From the NCBI RefSeq assembly GCF_000974805.1, contig NZ_BBQZ01000007.1:1-64000 (forward strand): a stretch of 64,000 nt of DNA, in the 5' to 3' direction. The translations under genes and the position numbers were made by a program. Origin of the DNA: Demequina salsinemoris. GTDB lineage: Bacteria; Actinomycetota; Actinomycetes; Actinomycetales; Demequinaceae. Below are positions 1 through 8,218 of this stretch, piece after piece; position 1 is the stretch's first letter; each line of letters starts with the position of its first letter. Below the pieces are notes generated by a model, which ran no database searches, had not been told where the DNA came from, and saw only the letters and a list, made by a program, of their open reading frames with translations.

Positions 1-160
1 GGCCCGGGCGTGGTCGAATGCCACGCCATCGCTCGGCGCGAAGAGTCACCCCGCATCTATCCCGCACATTCAGATGCAACCATCGACAACCGCAGACAGC
101 CGATTCGCAGGTCTACCTGGCCTTTCCGAAGGCCAAGCCACCCCGCGAAAACCCCTGACA

Positions 161-213
161 GAGGCGCACTCCAACTCGAAAGGTCACCGGATCGACGCCG
201 GTCGGAGCCACCA
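161..213 (+). pseudogene. degenerate tRNA 3' part (Arg-like remnant)
   Basis: The end of this stretch reads as a tRNA 3' half. It has a perfect 5-bp T stem, ACCGG (186-190) with CCGGT (198-202), around a 7-nt loop ATCGACG that differs from the usual TTCGANN at the first base. A 7-nt acceptor strand CGGAGCC, discriminator A and encoded CCA (211-213) follow. The bases before it (GCGCACTCC, AAGGTCACCGG) resemble the anticodon and variable regions of a tRNA-Arg. The anticodon stem does not pair, however, and no 5' acceptor strand GGCTCCG is found upstream. It is therefore best read as a remnant, possibly an attachment-site scar. Confidence 0.45.
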
Positions 214-215
214 AA

Positions 216-257
216 GCCCCTCGCGTAGCTTCTCCATCGCGGGGGGCTTCTTGTTTT
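216..257 (+). terminator. rho-independent terminator after the tRNA remnant
   Basis: GCCCCTCGCG (216-225) pairs with CGCGGGGGGC (238-247), allowing one G-T-type mismatch, and a T-rich tail TTCTTGTTTT (248-257) follows. It sits directly behind the CCA of the tRNA remnant, where a tRNA terminator is expected. Confidence 0.7.
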
Positions 258-284
258 CCATCGGCATCACGTACGCACCACGAT

Positions 285-325
285 CACCCTGTAAATCCAA
301 TATTCAGTGTTAGAATTACAGGGTG
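285..325 (+). promoter_or_regulatory. inverted repeat and leaderless promoter of the DUF4143 ATPase
   Basis: CACCCTGTAA (285-294) and TTACAGGGTG (316-325) form perfect 10-bp inverted arms around an AT-rich centre. The right arm runs into the GTG start at 323. TAGAAT (311-316) is a good -10 hexamer placed about 7 bases before the GTG. Transcription would then start at or next to the start codon, giving a leaderless mRNA. The palindrome is a plausible autoregulatory operator (inference). Confidence 0.5.
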
Positions 326-1480
326 AATGACACGTGGCTTCCCCGCGATCACGACGCCGCGCGCTTGCAGTCCGCGCTCGACCGTTCCCCGGCGGTGCTG
401 CTGACGGGGCAGCGCCAGGTCGGCAAGACCTCGCTGGTGCGCAAGCAACTGGATCCCCAGCGCAGCCACTACTTCGACCTTGAGGATCCCCGCGACCTGG
501 CGCGGCTGGCAGATCCGATTCTCGCGTTGGAGCGACTGTCCGGGACGGTCGTGATCGACGAGGCGCAGCGCATGCCGGAGCTGTTCCCGATGCTCCGGGT
601 GCTGATCGACCAAGACCGCACGCCGGGCCGGTTCCTTCTGCTGGGTAGTGCCTCGCCGGACTTGGTGGGCCTCGGCGCAGAGTCTCTCGCGGGCCGCATC
701 GCCCTCGTGGAGCTCGGCCCCCTCGGACTTCCGGAGGCCGGCGCGGACCACCTGAACAGCCTGTGGCTGCGGGGCGGTCTCCCCGAGGCCCTCACCGCCG
801 TCGACGACGCAGCAGCAGGCGCGTGGCTCGGCGACTACATCTCCACGTTCCTGGAGCGAGACCTCGCACAGCTCGGCTCCCGGGTCCCGGCGACGACGAT
901 GCGCCGCTTCTGGACGATGCTCGCGCACCGCCACTCAGGAACGTGGAACGGCGCCGAGATGGCGCGCTCGCTCGGGGCATCCGAGCCCACCGCGCGCCGC
1001 TACCTGGACACACTCACCGACGCGCTCGTGGTGCGCCAGCTACAGCCGTGGGTGGCGAACATCGGCAAGCGTCAGGTCCGCTCCCCCAAGGTCTACCTGC
1101 GCGACAGCGGCACTCTGCATCGCCTGCTCGGAATCCCCACGCTGGACGACCTGCTGTCGCATCCGATCCTCGGGGCAAGCTGGGAGGGCCTCGTGATCGA
1201 GCACATCGCCCGATGGGGACTGCCGATGTACTTCTGGCGCACTCAGGACGGCGCCGAGATCGACCTCATCATCGACTTCGGATCCACACAGTGGGGCATC
1301 GAGATCAAACGCACCGACTCCCCCAAGGTGACACCGAGCATGCGCCACGCGCTGGCCGATCTCGGCCTCGGGCGCATCATCGTCGTCCACGCCGGACCAG
1401 ACCGCTTCCCTCTGGCTGAGCGAATCGAGGCGATCGGAGCAGCCGACCTGCTGACCGCAGAGGGGCCGCCAGTCGTCTGA
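323..1480 (+). CDS. AAA-type ATPase with DUF4143 domain
   Basis: This 385-residue protein has an N-terminal P-loop ATPase with Walker A GQRQVGKTS near residues 29-37 and Walker B VVIDEAQ near 76-82. A C-terminal DUF4143 domain includes an AEIDLII...IEIK pattern that resembles a PD-(D/E)xK nuclease core. Length and order fit the family. The role of these ATPases is not well established. They are usually solitary, scattered through genomes and often near mobile or exchanged DNA. No Shine-Dalgarno precedes the GTG start, which fits leaderless expression. It stands alone between a tRNA remnant and the PTS operon, so recent arrival is plausible. Confidence 0.85.
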   Translation: MNDTWLPRDHDAARLQSALDRSPAVLLTGQRQVGKTSLVRKQLDPQRSHYFDLEDPRDLARLADPILALERLSGTVVIDEAQRMPELFPMLRVLIDQDRTPGRFLLLGSASPDLVGLGAESLAGRIALVELGPLGLPEAGADHLNSLWLRGGLPEALTAVDDAAAGAWLGDYISTFLERDLAQLGSRVPATTMRRFWTMLAHRHSGTWNGAEMARSLGASEPTARRYLDTLTDALVVRQLQPWVANIGKRQVRSPKVYLRDSGTLHRLLGIPTLDDLLSHPILGASWEGLVIEHIARWGLPMYFWRTQDGAEIDLIIDFGSTQWGIEIKRTDSPKVTPSMRHALADLGLGRIIVVHAGPDRFPLAERIEAIGAADLLTAEGPPVV

Positions 1481-1492
1481 AAGCGAGGCGAG

Positions 1493-1552
1493 GTCGGAAT
1501 CTGCCGACAGAGTTTTCCAGAATCTGCCGTACTCAGAAGTCGGAATCTGCCG
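1493..1552 (+). repeat. three short repeats with an exact 23-bp period
   Basis: GTCGGAATCTGCCG occurs at 1493-1506 and 1539-1552. A diverged copy, TCCAGAATCTGCCG, lies at 1516-1529. The starts are exactly 23 bp apart. The array fills the gap between the convergent ATPase and antiterminator genes. No hairpin or T-run typical of a terminator is obvious. Confidence 0.6.
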
Positions 1553-1610
1553 CCGGTCCCGGCCCGCAGGAAACCCCAGCATCGTCCCTGGGACCGCACA
1601 CGCGGACCGC

Positions 1611-2441
1611 TCAGGACGTGACGCGTGCGACGTGCAGGGCGAGGTAGGACAGCTCATCCTCGGTGAGGGCGGCGCCCAGCCGCAGCTCGACCAGGGAGCC
1701 CAGCCGATCAGCGCACCGTGCGGCCTCCGGGTAGTTGTCGCGGATCGCCGTCCCGACGGCCGAGTGCCGCTGGTCGGACAGCTGCTGGCGCTGGTGGATG
1801 CGCACGAACAGGTAGCGCAGATGCGTCACGAACCGGCCGACGTTGACGCTGCCCGTGTCGAGCTCGAGGTCGAACTGCTCACCGATGACGTCAAGGAACT
1901 GCTGGATGAGGCCGGTCATCGTGTAGCTGTACGCCAGATCGCCCGCGGTGAAGCCGGCGTTCACGAGGTGCAGGGTCAGGCCGACGGCCTCCGACGCCGG
2001 CAGCGGCGACTCGACCTGCCCGTTGATCTGCTCGACGAGCGCCTGCCCCTGCGCGTACTCCTGCGGGTACAGGTGGGACACCTCCGCCAGCAGCGGGTAC
2101 TCGAGGGTCTGGCCGGCGGCGGCCCGGGCGAGCGCGGAGGCGACATGGTCGGTCATCGCGACCACCACGGCCGGGTTGGCCGCGAGGCGTGCCAACCCGG
2201 CGTCGACGAGCGCCTGCCCGACGAGCTGCACGTGCTCCGGGGACAGCCCCGCCAGCTGCGCAGCCATCCGGTCCGGGTCGTTGTCGTCGACCGGGCGGAA
2301 GGTGCGCGCGACCTTGGCGGGGTCGATCGGGTCTCCCGGCCGGGTCTGGTAGCCCAGACCCCAGCCGGTGAGGATCACCTCGGAGCCGTCGTCCTCTCGG
2401 GCGAGGACGACGTTGTTGTTGAAGACGCGCAGGATGTTCAT
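1611..2441 (-). CDS. BglG/LicT family transcriptional antiterminator
   Basis: The 276-residue protein has the LicT/BglG layout. An N-terminal CAT RNA-binding domain (about residues 1-57, with the start MNILRVFNNNVV and GLGYQTRPGD) is followed by two PTS regulation domains. Conserved-type PRD histidines are visible, for example in MTDHVAS and LTLHLVN of PRD1 and in THLRYLF and LALHVAR of PRD2. Family knowledge: it binds an RNA hairpin (RAT) and prevents termination when PTS substrate is present, its activity being set by PTS phosphorylation of the PRDs. It lies 51 bp downstream of the cognate permease gene, and a RAT/terminator precedes that permease. Confidence 0.92.
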   Translation of the reverse strand: MNILRVFNNNVVLAREDDGSEVILTGWGLGYQTRPGDPIDPAKVARTFRPVDDNDPDRMAAQLAGLSPEHVQLVGQALVDAGLARLAANPAVVVAMTDHVASALARAAAGQTLEYPLLAEVSHLYPQEYAQGQALVEQINGQVESPLPASEAVGLTLHLVNAGFTAGDLAYSYTMTGLIQQFLDVIGEQFDLELDTGSVNVGRFVTHLRYLFVRIHQRQQLSDQRHSAVGTAIRDNYPEAARCADRLGSLVELRLGAALTEDELSYLALHVARVTS

Positions 2442-2492
2442 CGGGCAGGCCGCTCGGTACGTGGACGATCAGGCTCTGGGGGACCCAGAACC

Positions 2493-4538
2493 TCAGGGAA
2501 CCACGTCGACGACGACGTCGCCAGGAGCCACGGCCACGGCGGGTCGCGGCGCCACCTCGGTCAGCGACGAGGTGTTGACGACGGTCACCAACGCGGTCGG
2601 GTCGTACCCGGCCGCGCGCACGGCCGCGATGTCGACCGTGCCGAGCACCTGGCCGGCGGCCACGCGGTCGCCCGCGGCGACGGCGGCGGTGAAGCCCTCG
2701 CCCGCCATGTTGACCGTGTCGATGCCGATGTGCACGAGCACCTCGACCGCATCGTCCGTCTTGAGGCCGTACGCGTGGAGGCTGTCGGGCAGCGTCACGA
2801 GCACGCCGCCGACGGGCGCGACCACCTCGAGCACCCCGGCATCGTCCGCCGGCGCGATGCCGACGCCGTCGCCGAGCGCCTTGGAGGAGAACACCGCGTC
2901 GTCGACGTCGGCGAGAGGCACGATCGTGCCCGCGACCGGGGCGATCACCGCGGCGGTCGGAGCGGACTCCTCGGCAGCGGCGGGAGCGGCGACGGGAGCG
3001 GCGACGCGAACGTCGGCACCGGCGGCCTCGAGCGCGAGGTCGGCCTCGGCCTGGCGGCGCGCCTCGGCGGCCTCGGCCTTCTGCTCGGGCGTGCGGTAGT
3101 CCGAGATGATGACGAGCACCATCGAGACCGTGAACGCGGCGGCGATGGCGATCGCGTACAGCCCCATCGGGTCGAACACCGGGATGGTCAGCAGCGACGT
3201 GAACGCGAAGACGCTCGTGTCGACGCCGCCGCCGAGGCCGATGATGACGCCACCTGTGAGGCAGCCGACGAGCATGCGGGGGTAGATGCGCTTGAAGCGC
3301 AGGTGGATGCCGTACAGCGACGGCTCCGAGATGCCTCCGAGCAGACCGGCCGCGAGCGCACCCGTCGCGGTCTGACGCATCTGCACGTCCCTGTCGCGCC
3401 ATGCCAGGAAGAGCACACCGGCGGTCGCGCCGAAGCACGCGAAGTTCCACGCGCCCATGGGGCCTTGGATGAAGTCGTAGCCGAGGGTGCCGATGTTCAT
3501 GAGCATCAGCGCGTTGAGCGGCCAGTGCAGGCCCAGCGGGACCAGGAACGGGTACAGCAGCGGGATGAGGATGGCGAATGCGATGGGCGCGTTGCCGTTG
3601 AGCCACGCGAGGCCGCCGCCCAGCCCGTTGCCGAGCCAGATGCCGAGGGGTCCGATGAGGAACGCGGTGACCGGGATCATGATGGCCATCGAGAAGAACG
3701 GCACGAAGACCATCTGGATGTTCTCGGGGAAGATCCGCTTGAGGGCCCTGTAGACCACCGCGAGCAGCGCGACCATGATCAGCGGGACGAACACCTGGCC
3801 GCCGTAGTCGTTGAGCTGCAGCGGGATCCCGAAGATGTCAGCGACGCACGACTCGGTTCCGAGCGTCGCGTTGGTCGTGCACACCGTGTCGGCGAAGACC
3901 GTCGGGTCCGACAGCTTGATGAACTCGGGGGTCATGAGCGCGCCCATGACGGTGGCGCCGACCCACGGGTCGATCGCGAGCTTCTTGGCCGCGTTGTACG
4001 CGACCATGATCGGCAGGAAGTAGAAGACCGAGCGCCACATCGCATCGACGAACACCCAGCCGGCGGACTTGTCGGCGGCCCGGAAGTCGACCACGCCGAG
4101 CGCGTCGAGCACCGCGGTGAACGCGATGATCAGCGAGGCGCCGAGCAGCACGCCCAGCAGCGGGCGGAACGAGTCGGACAGGTATTCGAAGAACGCGTCG
4201 AGCCAGGCGACCTTGCCGCGGGCCTTCGAGCGCGCCGCGGCCTTGACGTCGGCGTCGGACGGTCCGGTCCCGACGCCCTTCAGCGAGGGCAGGTTGATCA
4301 TCTGGGTGTACACGGACTGCACCGCGCCACCGACGACGACCTGGTAGCGGTCGCCGGACTGCGGCACCGCGCCCATCACGCCGGGCACCTTCTCCACGGC
4401 CGCGCGGTCGACGACCGACGCATCCTTCAGCTCGAAGCGCAGGCGGGTCGCGCAGTGGGTGAGGCTGAGGATGTTGTCCGGGCCGCCGATGGCGTCCACG
4501 ATCCCCTCTGCCTTGTCACGCGTCGTTGCGGACGTCAT
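2493..4538 (-). CDS. PTS beta-glucoside transporter subunit IIBCA
   Basis: This 681-residue membrane protein imports and phosphorylates a beta-glucoside, using phosphate from HPr. Domains run IIB, IIC, IIA. The IIB phospho-cysteine is C29 in the motif THCATRLRF. A multi-span IIC channel covers roughly residues 110-470. The IIA domain at the C-terminus has a phospho-histidine near H603 in LVHIGIDTV. An alanine/glutamate-rich linker joins IIC to IIA. All three domains look complete. It is the first gene of a two-gene operon with the antiterminator, and its leader carries a RAT. Cellobiose, salicin or a similar sugar is likely; the sequence does not tell which. Confidence 0.93.
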   Translation of the reverse strand: MTSATTRDKAEGIVDAIGGPDNILSLTHCATRLRFELKDASVVDRAAVEKVPGVMGAVPQSGDRYQVVVGGAVQSVYTQMINLPSLKGVGTGPSDADVKAAARSKARGKVAWLDAFFEYLSDSFRPLLGVLLGASLIIAFTAVLDALGVVDFRAADKSAGWVFVDAMWRSVFYFLPIMVAYNAAKKLAIDPWVGATVMGALMTPEFIKLSDPTVFADTVCTTNATLGTESCVADIFGIPLQLNDYGGQVFVPLIMVALLAVVYRALKRIFPENIQMVFVPFFSMAIMIPVTAFLIGPLGIWLGNGLGGGLAWLNGNAPIAFAILIPLLYPFLVPLGLHWPLNALMLMNIGTLGYDFIQGPMGAWNFACFGATAGVLFLAWRDRDVQMRQTATGALAAGLLGGISEPSLYGIHLRFKRIYPRMLVGCLTGGVIIGLGGGVDTSVFAFTSLLTIPVFDPMGLYAIAIAAAFTVSMVLVIISDYRTPEQKAEAAEARRQAEADLALEAAGADVRVAAPVAAPAAAEESAPTAAVIAPVAGTIVPLADVDDAVFSSKALGDGVGIAPADDAGVLEVVAPVGGVLVTLPDSLHAYGLKTDDAVEVLVHIGIDTVNMAGEGFTAAVAAGDRVAAGQVLGTVDIAAVRAAGYDPTALVTVVNTSSLTEVAPRPAVAVAPGDVVVDVVP

Positions 4539-4578
4539 GCTCGTTCTCCTTCTCGGCGGCGTCGCCGGTGTCTGGGCA

Positions 4579-4647
4579 CAAAAAAAGACCTGAGACGCAT
4601 GACAACGTCTCAGGCCTTGCTCCGCATCGAAGCGGGTTACAACCCTG
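4579..4647 (-). promoter_or_regulatory. RAT antiterminator overlapping an intrinsic terminator (PTS leader)
   Basis: On the minus strand the leader holds a terminator with stem CCTGAGACG (complement of 4606-4614) and CGTCTCAGG (complement of 4589-4597), followed by seven Ts (4580-4586). Just 5' of it and overlapping the stem is a sequence like the ribonucleic antiterminator of LicT/BglG systems: AGGGTTGTAACCCGC, then TGCGGAGCAAGGCC (about 4611-4647). Binding by the adjacent antiterminator would block the terminator and allow permease transcription. Confidence 0.85.
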
Positions 4648-4730
4648 TGGTGAGCTCTCGCTCGGCCGTCAGGGTAGCACCCGAACGCCCGTCGGTGTCA
4701 CGGGACCAAGGTCACTCAAGGCGCTCACGA

Positions 4731-5573
4731 TCAGGGCGCCGACATCTCCTGCGCTCCCACGACGCCCAGGAGGGCGAGCCTGTCGGCCGTCTCCGCATCG
4801 TCCCTGGCCGTGAACCACAGGAGGTGCTGCGACCCGTCGTCGGTGTAGAGGTTGTGGCAGTGGAGGTCGAGCGCGCCGATGCTCGGGTGCAGGAAGACCT
4901 TGGCGTCGACGCGTCTGAGCGCCACGGCCCGCTGCTCCCACAGCCGCGCGAACTCCTCGGAGGCCTCGGAGCACAGCGAGACCAGCTCTGCGAGGCGCTG
5001 ATCGTCGGGGGACCGCCGCGCGGCGGCCATGCGCAGGTCCGCGACGAGGGACTCTGAGAGCCGCTCGTAGTCCTTCTCGGGGTGGCGCGCGCGGTGGATC
5101 GGCTCGACGAACCACCGGTAGACCTGGCTCGATCTCGGCCACTCGAGACCCTGCTGCTCGCCGAGCAGCGCCCGGGCGAGATCGTTCGCCGCAAGCGTCT
5201 CGGCGAGGTCGGAGACGATCAGCGCGGGAGTGTCGTCGAGGCGATCGAGCAGCGCGAGCATCGCGGGGTCCACGTGGTTGTCGCCGGTGCGCGCGGGCAC
5301 GGGCCTGCCCGCGAGCCGATACAGGTGGTCGCGCTCATCCTTGGTGAGGCGCAGCGCTCGAGCGAGCGCCGCGAGCATCGACGGCGACGGCTGGACCTTC
5401 GATCCCTGCTCCAGCTCCGTGTAGTACTCGACGGATGCGCCCGCGAGCACCGCGACCTCGTCGCGACGCAGCCCCGGCACGCGGCGACGCGGTCCAGGCA
5501 CGATGCCGACCTGATCGGGCGTGATCCGGTCGCGGCGGGAGCGCAGGAACGCGCCGAGCTCGGGAAGGTCCAT
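4731..5573 (-). CDS. XRE-type regulator with MmyB-like ligand-binding domain
   Basis: The 280-residue protein starts MDLPELGAFL at 5573. A longer frame upstream overlaps the divergent gene and is not used. Residues 5-75 form a helix-turn-helix containing the RRDEVAVLAGASVEYYTELEQG pattern seen in this family. The C-terminal part (about 105-270) matches the MmyB-like ligand-binding domain, with the WPRSS, F.EP and H.LWFTARDD-type segments. These regulators commonly sit divergent to short-chain dehydrogenase genes and control them, and the same arrangement is seen here with the SDR at 5698. Confidence 0.88.
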   Translation of the reverse strand: MDLPELGAFLRSRRDRITPDQVGIVPGPRRRVPGLRRDEVAVLAGASVEYYTELEQGSKVQPSPSMLAALARALRLTKDERDHLYRLAGRPVPARTGDNHVDPAMLALLDRLDDTPALIVSDLAETLAANDLARALLGEQQGLEWPRSSQVYRWFVEPIHRARHPEKDYERLSESLVADLRMAAARRSPDDQRLAELVSLCSEASEEFARLWEQRAVALRRVDAKVFLHPSIGALDLHCHNLYTDDGSQHLLWFTARDDAETADRLALLGVVGAQEMSAP

Positions 5574-5697
5574 CCGCCCAGTATGTGCCGCCCGCGACCG
5601 CGAAGGGTAGGGGCGTCGCCCCCAGGGTGAACCCCCTCTTCTTCCTGTCCGGTGGCCCCCGCAGGCTGGTTCCGCAATCACCAGAAGGAGAACCCCC

Positions 5698-6474
5698 GTG
5701 AACGACATCAGCCCCCTCGCCCTCATCACCGGCGCCAACCGCGGCATCGGCCGCGCGACCGCGATCGAGCTCGCCCGCCAGGGCCACGACGTCATCGTCA
5801 CCTACCGCAGCCACCCGGACGAGGCCGCCGAGACGGTCTCCGCCATCGAGTCGCTCGGCCGCGCCGCGGCCGCGCTCCCCTTGGACAGCGCGCAGGTCGC
5901 CGACATCGCGCGCTTCGCCGACGACCTCAGGACGATGCTGGAGCAGTCGTTCGGCGGCGCCCACCTCGACGTCCTGGTCAACAACGCGGGCTTCGGCGCC
6001 GACACCACGCTCGCGACGACCACGGCCGAGGTCCTCGACGACCTCTACGCCACCCACGTGCGCGGCGTCTACCTGCTCACCCAGGCGATCGCGACCCCGT
6101 CCGAAGGCGTGCCTCTCATCGCCGACGGCGGCAGCATCGTCAACCTCGGCACGGGCCTGACCCGGTTCGTCCACGTGGGCCGCGACGCCTACGCGGCGAT
6201 GAAGGGCGCCGTCGGCGTCCTCACCGCGTACTGGGCGCAGGAGCTCGGCCCGCGCGGCATTCGGGTCAACACGATCGCCCCCGGGCCGGTCGAGACCCAC
6301 TTCAGCGGCTGGGTGGGCAACGAGCAGGTGCGCCAGGTGTTCGCCGACGGCACCGCGCTCGGCCGGTCCGCGGCGGCGGAGGACATCGCCGGAGTGATCG
6401 CCTCGCTCGTGCAGCCCGGCGCGGCGTGGGTCACGGCGCAGCGGATCGAGGCCTCGGGCGGCTACCGCCTCTGA
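5698..6474 (+). CDS. short-chain dehydrogenase/reductase (SDR)
   Basis: This 258-residue classical SDR has the NAD(P)-binding motif TGANRGIG near residues 12-19, NNAG near 94-97 and an active-site YAAMK. The family carries out NAD(P)H-dependent oxidation or reduction of alcohols and ketones. The substrate here is unknown. The GTG start is supported by AGAAGGAG about 8 bases upstream. The gene is divergent from the MmyB-type regulator with a 124-bp shared promoter region, so it is the likely regulatory target. Confidence 0.9.
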   Translation: MNDISPLALITGANRGIGRATAIELARQGHDVIVTYRSHPDEAAETVSAIESLGRAAAALPLDSAQVADIARFADDLRTMLEQSFGGAHLDVLVNNAGFGADTTLATTTAEVLDDLYATHVRGVYLLTQAIATPSEGVPLIADGGSIVNLGTGLTRFVHVGRDAYAAMKGAVGVLTAYWAQELGPRGIRVNTIAPGPVETHFSGWVGNEQVRQVFADGTALGRSAAAEDIAGVIASLVQPGAAWVTAQRIEASGGYRL

Positions 6475-6550
6475 CCGCACCGGGGCGGCGGCGGTGCGGC
6501 ATGATCGGGAGACGCGGCGATCCGTCGCATCCGCCAGACCCCGGAGCACC

Positions 6551-7561
6551 ATGTCCCCTCGCGCCTACCCGCCGCCGCCTTCCGTCCACTACGCCGCCAC
6601 CGTCGCGGGCCTGCCGCGTCTCGACGGCCGCACGGTCGCGATCACCGGGTCCACAAGCGGCACGGGCGCGGTGCTTGCCCGCACCGCGGGCCGCCTAGGA
6701 GCGCGACTGCTGCTGCTCAACCGAGCGTCGGAGCGCGCCGACGCCTCGCTCGCGACCCTCACCGCGGACGGCGTCGCCGCAACCGCGATCGCGTGCGACC
6801 TGCAGAGCTTCGCCTCGGTCCGCGCCGCCGGACCCGCGATCCTCGCTGCCGCCCCCGACGGCATCGATGTGCTGTGCAACAACGCGGGCGTCATGGGGCT
6901 ACCGGACACCGCGACGGTCGACGGCTGCGACGTGCAGATGCAGACCAACCACCTCTCGCACTTCCTGCTCACGAGCCTCGTGTGGCCCGCGCTGCGCACA
7001 GCGGCCGACGCGCGAGGCGAGGCACGGGTGGTCAACCACTCCTCCGGCGCGCGCCGCGGCAGGCCGCTCGAGGCCCGCTACATGGAGGCCCACGGCGGCG
7101 ACCTGGGCGGCGACGGCTTCCCCGGCTTCGCCAAGTGGCGCCGGTACCAGCAGTCGAAGCTCGCGAACCTCATGTTCACGTACGCGCTGTCCGAACGGAT
7201 GCCGGAGGCGGACAAGGCCCACGGGATCAAGGCCCTCGCGGCGCACCCCGGTCCAACCAACTCGGGCCTCCAGGCGAAGACCGCGCAGGCAGGGGGCACT
7301 CGCCTGCTCGACCGCTACATCCTGACGCGCACCCTCAAGGTCGCGCACTCGGTCGAGGACGGGGCGCTCGGCATCATCCGAGCGTCGCTCGACCCGACCG
7401 CCGAGGACGGCCAGTTCTACGGCCCCGCCGAGCGCGGCGAGCCCGGCGAGGCAGTGCTGCTGCCGGCCGAGCGCGACGAGGCGTCGGAGCGGCTCCTCTG
7501 GGACGTCAGCTCGGCGACCTGCGGGATCGACGAATACTTCGAGAGTCCTGCCGCCCGATAG
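6551..7561 (+). CDS. short-chain dehydrogenase, retinol/protochlorophyllide-reductase-like
   Basis: This 336-residue SDR has glycine motif TGSTSGTG, CNNAGVMG and active-site YQQSK. The long insert after the active site and the region PGPTNSGLQ resemble the retinol dehydrogenase/protochlorophyllide reductase-like branch. The ATG at 6551 is preferred because the 19 residues encoded upstream look unlike an SDR N-terminus. The gene is 9 bp from the PaiB-type gene at 7571 and probably cotranscribed with it. The substrate is unknown. Confidence 0.85.
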   Translation: MSPRAYPPPPSVHYAATVAGLPRLDGRTVAITGSTSGTGAVLARTAGRLGARLLLLNRASERADASLATLTADGVAATAIACDLQSFASVRAAGPAILAAAPDGIDVLCNNAGVMGLPDTATVDGCDVQMQTNHLSHFLLTSLVWPALRTAADARGEARVVNHSSGARRGRPLEARYMEAHGGDLGGDGFPGFAKWRRYQQSKLANLMFTYALSERMPEADKAHGIKALAAHPGPTNSGLQAKTAQAGGTRLLDRYILTRTLKVAHSVEDGALGIIRASLDPTAEDGQFYGPAERGEPGEAVLLPAERDEASERLLWDVSSATCGIDEYFESPAAR

Positions 7562-7570
7562 TGTCACCGT

Positions 7571-8182
7571 GTGCACAGCAAGCAGCAGTTCCACATGACC
7601 GATCCCGAGGAGATCAAGCGCCTGATCCGCGAGAACCCGTGGGCGACGCTCGTCTCTCACACGGACGACGGCCTGGTCGCCTCGCACTATCCAGTCCTCC
7701 TGGACGAGGCTGCGGACGGCATCGTCCTGGTTGGCCATTTCGGCCTCGTGGACGCTCGCGAGCACGGGCTCGGCGAGCACGAGATCCTCGTCATCATCCA
7801 GGGCGCGCACGGCTACGTCTCGTCGTCCTGGTACGACGAGGGCGACATCGTGCCCACCTGGAACCACCTGACCGCGCACCTGTACGGCATGCCGCAGATC
7901 CTCACCGACGAGGAGAACTACGCGACCCTCAGCCGCCTCACCGAGCACTTCGAGGGCGGGATGCCTGGCGGGCACAGCCTCGCTGAGGACGAGGAGGGCA
8001 CGCGCCGCCTCGCGCGTGGAACGCGCGGCTACCGGCTCGAGGTCACCCGCTTCGACGCCCGCGCCAAGCTCAGCCAGAACAAGTCAGAGCCCGTGCAGGA
8101 GCGCATCGTCGAAGGCCTCGACGCGTCGTACCCCGACCTCGCCGCGCAGATGCGGCGGTCGCGCGAGGCACGCAAGGACTGA
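7571..8182 (+). CDS. PaiB family FMN-binding (negative regulator) protein
   Basis: The 203-residue protein matches the PaiB/FMN-binding split-barrel family. Recognisable parts are the opening MTDPEEIKRLIRENPWATLVS, the GHFGLVDA region, the strongly conserved SSSWYDE...VPTWNHLTAHLYG segment and the C-terminal KLSQNK motif. In Bacillus the family was described as a negative regulator of sporulation and protease genes. In actinobacteria its role is unclear and a flavin-dependent enzymatic function is possible. It uses a GTG start and follows the SDR closely. Confidence 0.88.
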   Translation: MHSKQQFHMTDPEEIKRLIRENPWATLVSHTDDGLVASHYPVLLDEAADGIVLVGHFGLVDAREHGLGEHEILVIIQGAHGYVSSSWYDEGDIVPTWNHLTAHLYGMPQILTDEENYATLSRLTEHFEGGMPGGHSLAEDEEGTRRLARGTRGYRLEVTRFDARAKLSQNKSEPVQERIVEGLDASYPDLAAQMRRSREARKD

Positions 8183-8218
8183 GCCGCGGCGCACGGCGAC
8201 GCCACCGCCAGGTGACCC

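Noticed and set aside
10..313. Two small overlapping plus-strand frames before the ATPase
   Set aside because: They run through the tRNA remnant and terminator, have no ribosome-binding sites and look random.
1632..5057. 1141-codon open frame on the plus strand
   Set aside because: It lies antisense to the well-supported antiterminator and PTS genes, and its translation is rich in Arg, Asp, Gly and Val with no domains. Such frames are a by-product of high GC3.
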